Below, one piece after another: positions 61,144 through 64,000 of a DNA stretch of 64,000 nt (within the stretch, counting starts at the first letter, position 1; every line of letters starts with the position of its first letter). The stretch is from an uncultured Granulosicoccaceae bacterium (GTDB lineage: Bacteria > Pseudomonadota > Gammaproteobacteria > Granulosicoccales > Granulosicoccaceae): NCBI GenBank assembly GCA_938006335.1, contig CALLMF010000002.1:62001-126000 (forward strand). Direction: 5' to 3'. Under the pieces are notes generated by a model, which saw only the letters and a list, made by a program, of their open reading frames with translations, searched no databases and was not told the DNA's origin. Both the position numbers and the translations under genes were made by a program.

Positions 61144-64000
61144 CTAGAGTTCGTGGCGCTCGAACCCCGCGACAGCGTCTGAATCCTGACCGGCGTTGCT
61201 ATCACTGGTCACTACACCGCTACTGGCCGAGCCAGGGCTCAGCCATTTTTCTCCAACGCGTTTCAGATCGTCGACGGATACATCGAGAATCCGCTGGCGA
61301 AATTCGCGGCGTCTGCCGGCCGTTCGGCCAAAGAGCTCTGCCTGCCACGCAGTGCGAGCGGTTCCGGATGGTGAGCCTGGCTTGTCGATGCTGCTGATGA
61401 TGTTCAGTACGGCTTCGTCAAGGTCGCGAGGCTTGTGCGCCGTCGATACCAACCAGTCAATGGATTTGTCGAAGTCCTTCAAGGTCTCACCGAGGCGTGG
61501 ATCCCGGTACGAGTAGAACCGGAACGAGGCTGAGTCGGCGTCGTGTGACGCGCCCCCACCATAGGCGCCACCCGTTTCACGAATCGCACGATGGAGGTAG
61601 CCATTGCGCAGAAACGCTCCGAGCACGGTGAGTACGGCTGAGTCCTCATGCGAGGGGGCAACGGTCGGGAAGGCGCGGGCGCAGAAATTGACTTCGGTGT
61701 TCGTCGTCCACAATTGCTCTCGCTTCTCTCGAACAGGGTCGAGTTGAAGTGCAGACACTGCGTTTGTCGAGCTGGAAGCCGGTATCGCTGTACCCAGACT
61801 CTCAGCGGCTGCTGTGAGCTTTTCAGCTTCTGCAACGACCATGTATTGTCGAGCACCTTTTTGTATGCAGTCGTGTAGAGCAGAGAGTTGTTCGCACAAC
61901 CGTGCGATGCCAGCGTCACCGTCCTGATCCAGCGACTCGTCAAGTCGCTTGAGCGACTGGATCCCGTGTAGGCCGTTGAGTCTATGTGCCAATGAGCTGG
62001 CCGGGCTCATGCCGCTGGCTGCAGCCATCATGGCGAGTGCATGCCCGCTGCCCGTAACGCTCTGCTCTCGACTCGCTCGCATCTGAGCGACAAGCTCTCG
62101 GATTCGCTGGTGCTCATCGAAGCGCACCGAGCTCAACGTTTCGCCTATCAGCTCATTCAAAGCATCAGCGTTTCGGGCGAGGGCTTTGCCGCGAAGTATC
62201 AGATAAGCCGAGGTCAATTGTTCGTTGTCTACTGCACCACGTACCAGCGTGTATGCGCCAAGACCACCGGTGACTTCGGCCTGTCGTACTTGAGTTTTCG
62301 CATAATCACGCCCACCAGAGCCGAGCTCGGTCAGGAAGCTCGTGTACAGCGGCAACAGTTGTAACAGCTCGGGATTGATGTCCGGTAATTCGGTCGCCGC
62401 ATGCGCGTATACCAGCCCGTTGGTCCCCTGTGCGTACACCACACCCGGCGCACCCGCGATGTCTCGAGATTCTCCTGTGGGAATGTGCAGATCGGGGGGG
62501 ACGTCCTCGCGCGTCACTTTGGGCAGAATCTCCGGATCGTCCTCCTGCTGCTGTCGTTCGGCCAGTGCTGCGGCCTTGGCCACGATCTCTTGTGAGCGAT
62601 GATCGTCCAGTGAGGATTTCATTCGCGCCAGACGCGCTACTTCTGCTGACTGACGTCGCTGGCTGAGTTCCTGATCCGGCGTCATCACCAAGGTGACGCG
62701 ATGAGGGTTGTCGAGAATCAGTTCGCGCACCAGCTTCGGAATGAAGTCGTCGGCTTCGGCGTCGCGGCGCAGACGTTCCAGCGCCGGGTCGAGATCGATA
62801 GCGCCGAAGGTATCGCCACGTTGCATGGCTGTTGACAGACCGCTGAGCACGAGTTGCAAGCCGAAGGGCATGCCATCGCCACGAATCTCTCTCTGACTGA
62901 GCTCGAGCTGGTGCAACACTGCATTCACCTGGGCACGATCAACACCGTCGCGGGCAACTTGCTCGAGGACCTCGATGATAGCGGCCTCCACGTCATCGCG
63001 CCGCGTTGCCTCGCTGCCTTCGAGACCACAGACAAACACCATCTCGAGTGCACTGTCCTCAAGGCCGCAGAGTGGGGAGGGTGAGCTACCAAGTGTCGAT
63101 TGCTCGAGCGCTTGCATCAGCGGGGACGCGCTGTTGTCGAGCAATACGCTCGACAACAGATGGGCTCGCAATCGAGCATCCAGATCGATACTCTCGCCGA
63201 GCAGCCAACCAATCACGATGTGTGTCTTCTCGCTGGTGTCGTCGTCGTTGAGCGCATAGGACTCCTGTACGCGCATTGGCGCGTGCATGCGTTGCGCTGG
63301 ATCAACGCTGATTTCCCGGTTGAGGGGATCGAAACGACGGAGAGCCCTGTCATCGAAGCGCTCTTGCAACTCCGCAGCGTCGATATTGCCGTACGTCATG
63401 AGCACCGCGTTGGACGGGTGATAGTGTGTTCGATAGAAATCGACAAGATCAGCGTGAGTCAGATTCGGGATGTCTTCCGGATCCCCTCCGCTGTTGAAGT
63501 GATAGGTGTTGTTGGGAAAGAGATGCTTGCTGAGGGTTTGCCACAGCAGGCTGCTCGTCGAGCTCATCGCACCCTTCATTTCGTTGAAGACCACGCCCTT
63601 GTAGACAAGATCGGATGAAGGGTCGTCTGCAATGTCGAACTCGACTCGATGTCCTTCCTGCATGAAATCAAGCTCATCGAGACGTGCGAAGAACACGGCA
63701 TCGAGGTACACATCCAGCAGATTGAAGAAGTCCTTTCGGTTCTGACTGGCAAATGGGTAGGCGGTCCAGTCACTCGATGTGAACGCGTTCATGAAGGTAT
63801 TGAGCGAGCGGCGGATCATCATGAAGAAGGGATCACGCACCGGATAGCGCTCGCTCCCGCACAGCACCGTGTGCTCGAGGATATGCGCAACGCCGGTCGA
63901 GTCCTCCGGCACGGTCCGCAGACCGACAAGAAACACGTTTTCCGGATTGTCGGCCGCCAGGTGGATATGCGGTGTGCCGGTTGCCCGATGTCGAAATTCG
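61144..64000 (-). CDS. Insulinase family (M16C, PreP-like) metalloprotease, N-terminus truncated by window edge
   Basis: HRATGTPHIHLAADNPENVFLVGLRTVPEDSTGVAHILEHTVLCGSERYPVRDPFFMM; HxxEH inverted zinc motif; frame open to the window end. Confidence 0.93.
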   Translation of the reverse strand, partial: EFRHRATGTPHIHLAADNPENVFLVGLRTVPEDSTGVAHILEHTVLCGSERYPVRDPFFMMIRRSLNTFMNAFTSSDWTAYPFASQNRKDFFNLLDVYLDAVFFARLDELDFMQEGHRVEFDIADDPSSDLVYKGVVFNEMKGAMSSTSSLLWQTLSKHLFPNNTYHFNSGGDPEDIPNLTHADLVDFYRTHYHPSNAVLMTYGNIDAAELQERFDDRALRRFDPLNREISVDPAQRMHAPMRVQESYALNDDDTSEKTHIVIGWLLGESIDLDARLRAHLLSSVLLDNSASPLMQALEQSTLGSSPSPLCGLEDSALEMVFVCGLEGSEATRRDDVEAAIIEVLEQVARDGVDRAQVNAVLHQLELSQREIRGDGMPFGLQLVLSGLSTAMQRGDTFGAIDLDPALERLRRDAEADDFIPKLVRELILDNPHRVTLVMTPDQELSQRRQSAEVARLARMKSSLDDHRSQEIVAKAAALAERQQQEDDPEILPKVTREDVPPDLHIPTGESRDIAGAPGVVYAQGTNGLVYAHAATELPDINPELLQLLPLYTSFLTELGSGGRDYAKTQVRQAEVTGGLGAYTLVRGAVDNEQLTSAYLILRGKALARNADALNELIGETLSSVRFDEHQRIRELVAQMRASREQSVTGSGHALAMMAAASGMSPASSLAHRLNGLHGIQSLKRLDESLDQDGDAGIARLCEQLSALHDCIQKGARQYMVVAEAEKLTAAAESLGTAIPASSSTNAVSALQLDPVREKREQLWTTNTEVNFCARAFPTVAPSHEDSAVLTVLGAFLRNGYLHRAIRETGGAYGGGASHDADSASFRFYSYRDPRLGETLKDFDKSIDWLVSTAHKPRDLDEAVLNIISSIDKPGSPSGTARTAWQAELFGRTAGRRREFRQRILDVSVDDLKRVGEKWLSPGSASSGVVTSDSNAGQDSDAVAGFERHEL

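Overview
The window is gene-dense, GC-rich gammaproteobacterial-type chromosome. I can support about 54 CDS from the sequence; both ends are truncated genes (an Omp85/BamA-like barrel at the left edge, an M16C/PreP-like insulinase at the right edge). Main blocks: beta-oxidation and electron-transfer flavoprotein genes (crotonase, FadJ-like, thiolase, etfBA, acyl-CoA dehydrogenase, second crotonase, ETF-QO); a yeast/fungal-like cytosine deaminase; a GH1 beta-glucosidase; a SulP/UspA/MFS group; rhlE followed by a highly disordered Arg/Gly-rich protein; rlmKL-sohB; an orphan Hpt plus RR-GGDEF-EAL pair; ribokinase and nucleoside hydrolase; a class-I GATase next to a membrane-anchored GOGAT-like FMN protein and a Kef-type exchanger; a BMP-type nucleoside ABC importer coupled to enolase-superfamily and GMC oxidoreductase genes; argG-selU-selD(NDH fusion)-flavin reductase; a head-to-head GPx / VRR-NUC (FAN1-like) plus PD-(D/E)XK-XPD helicase module; an AlgP/H1-like repeat protein; and csrA. 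I saw no rRNA, no tRNA I could support, no CRISPR array, no IS element and no prophage. The strongest candidates for a closer look are the nuclease-helicase pair, the fused selD operon, the RhlE plus disordered-partner pair, and the BMP-ABC/enolase/GMC catabolic operon. None can be called undescribed without database searches.
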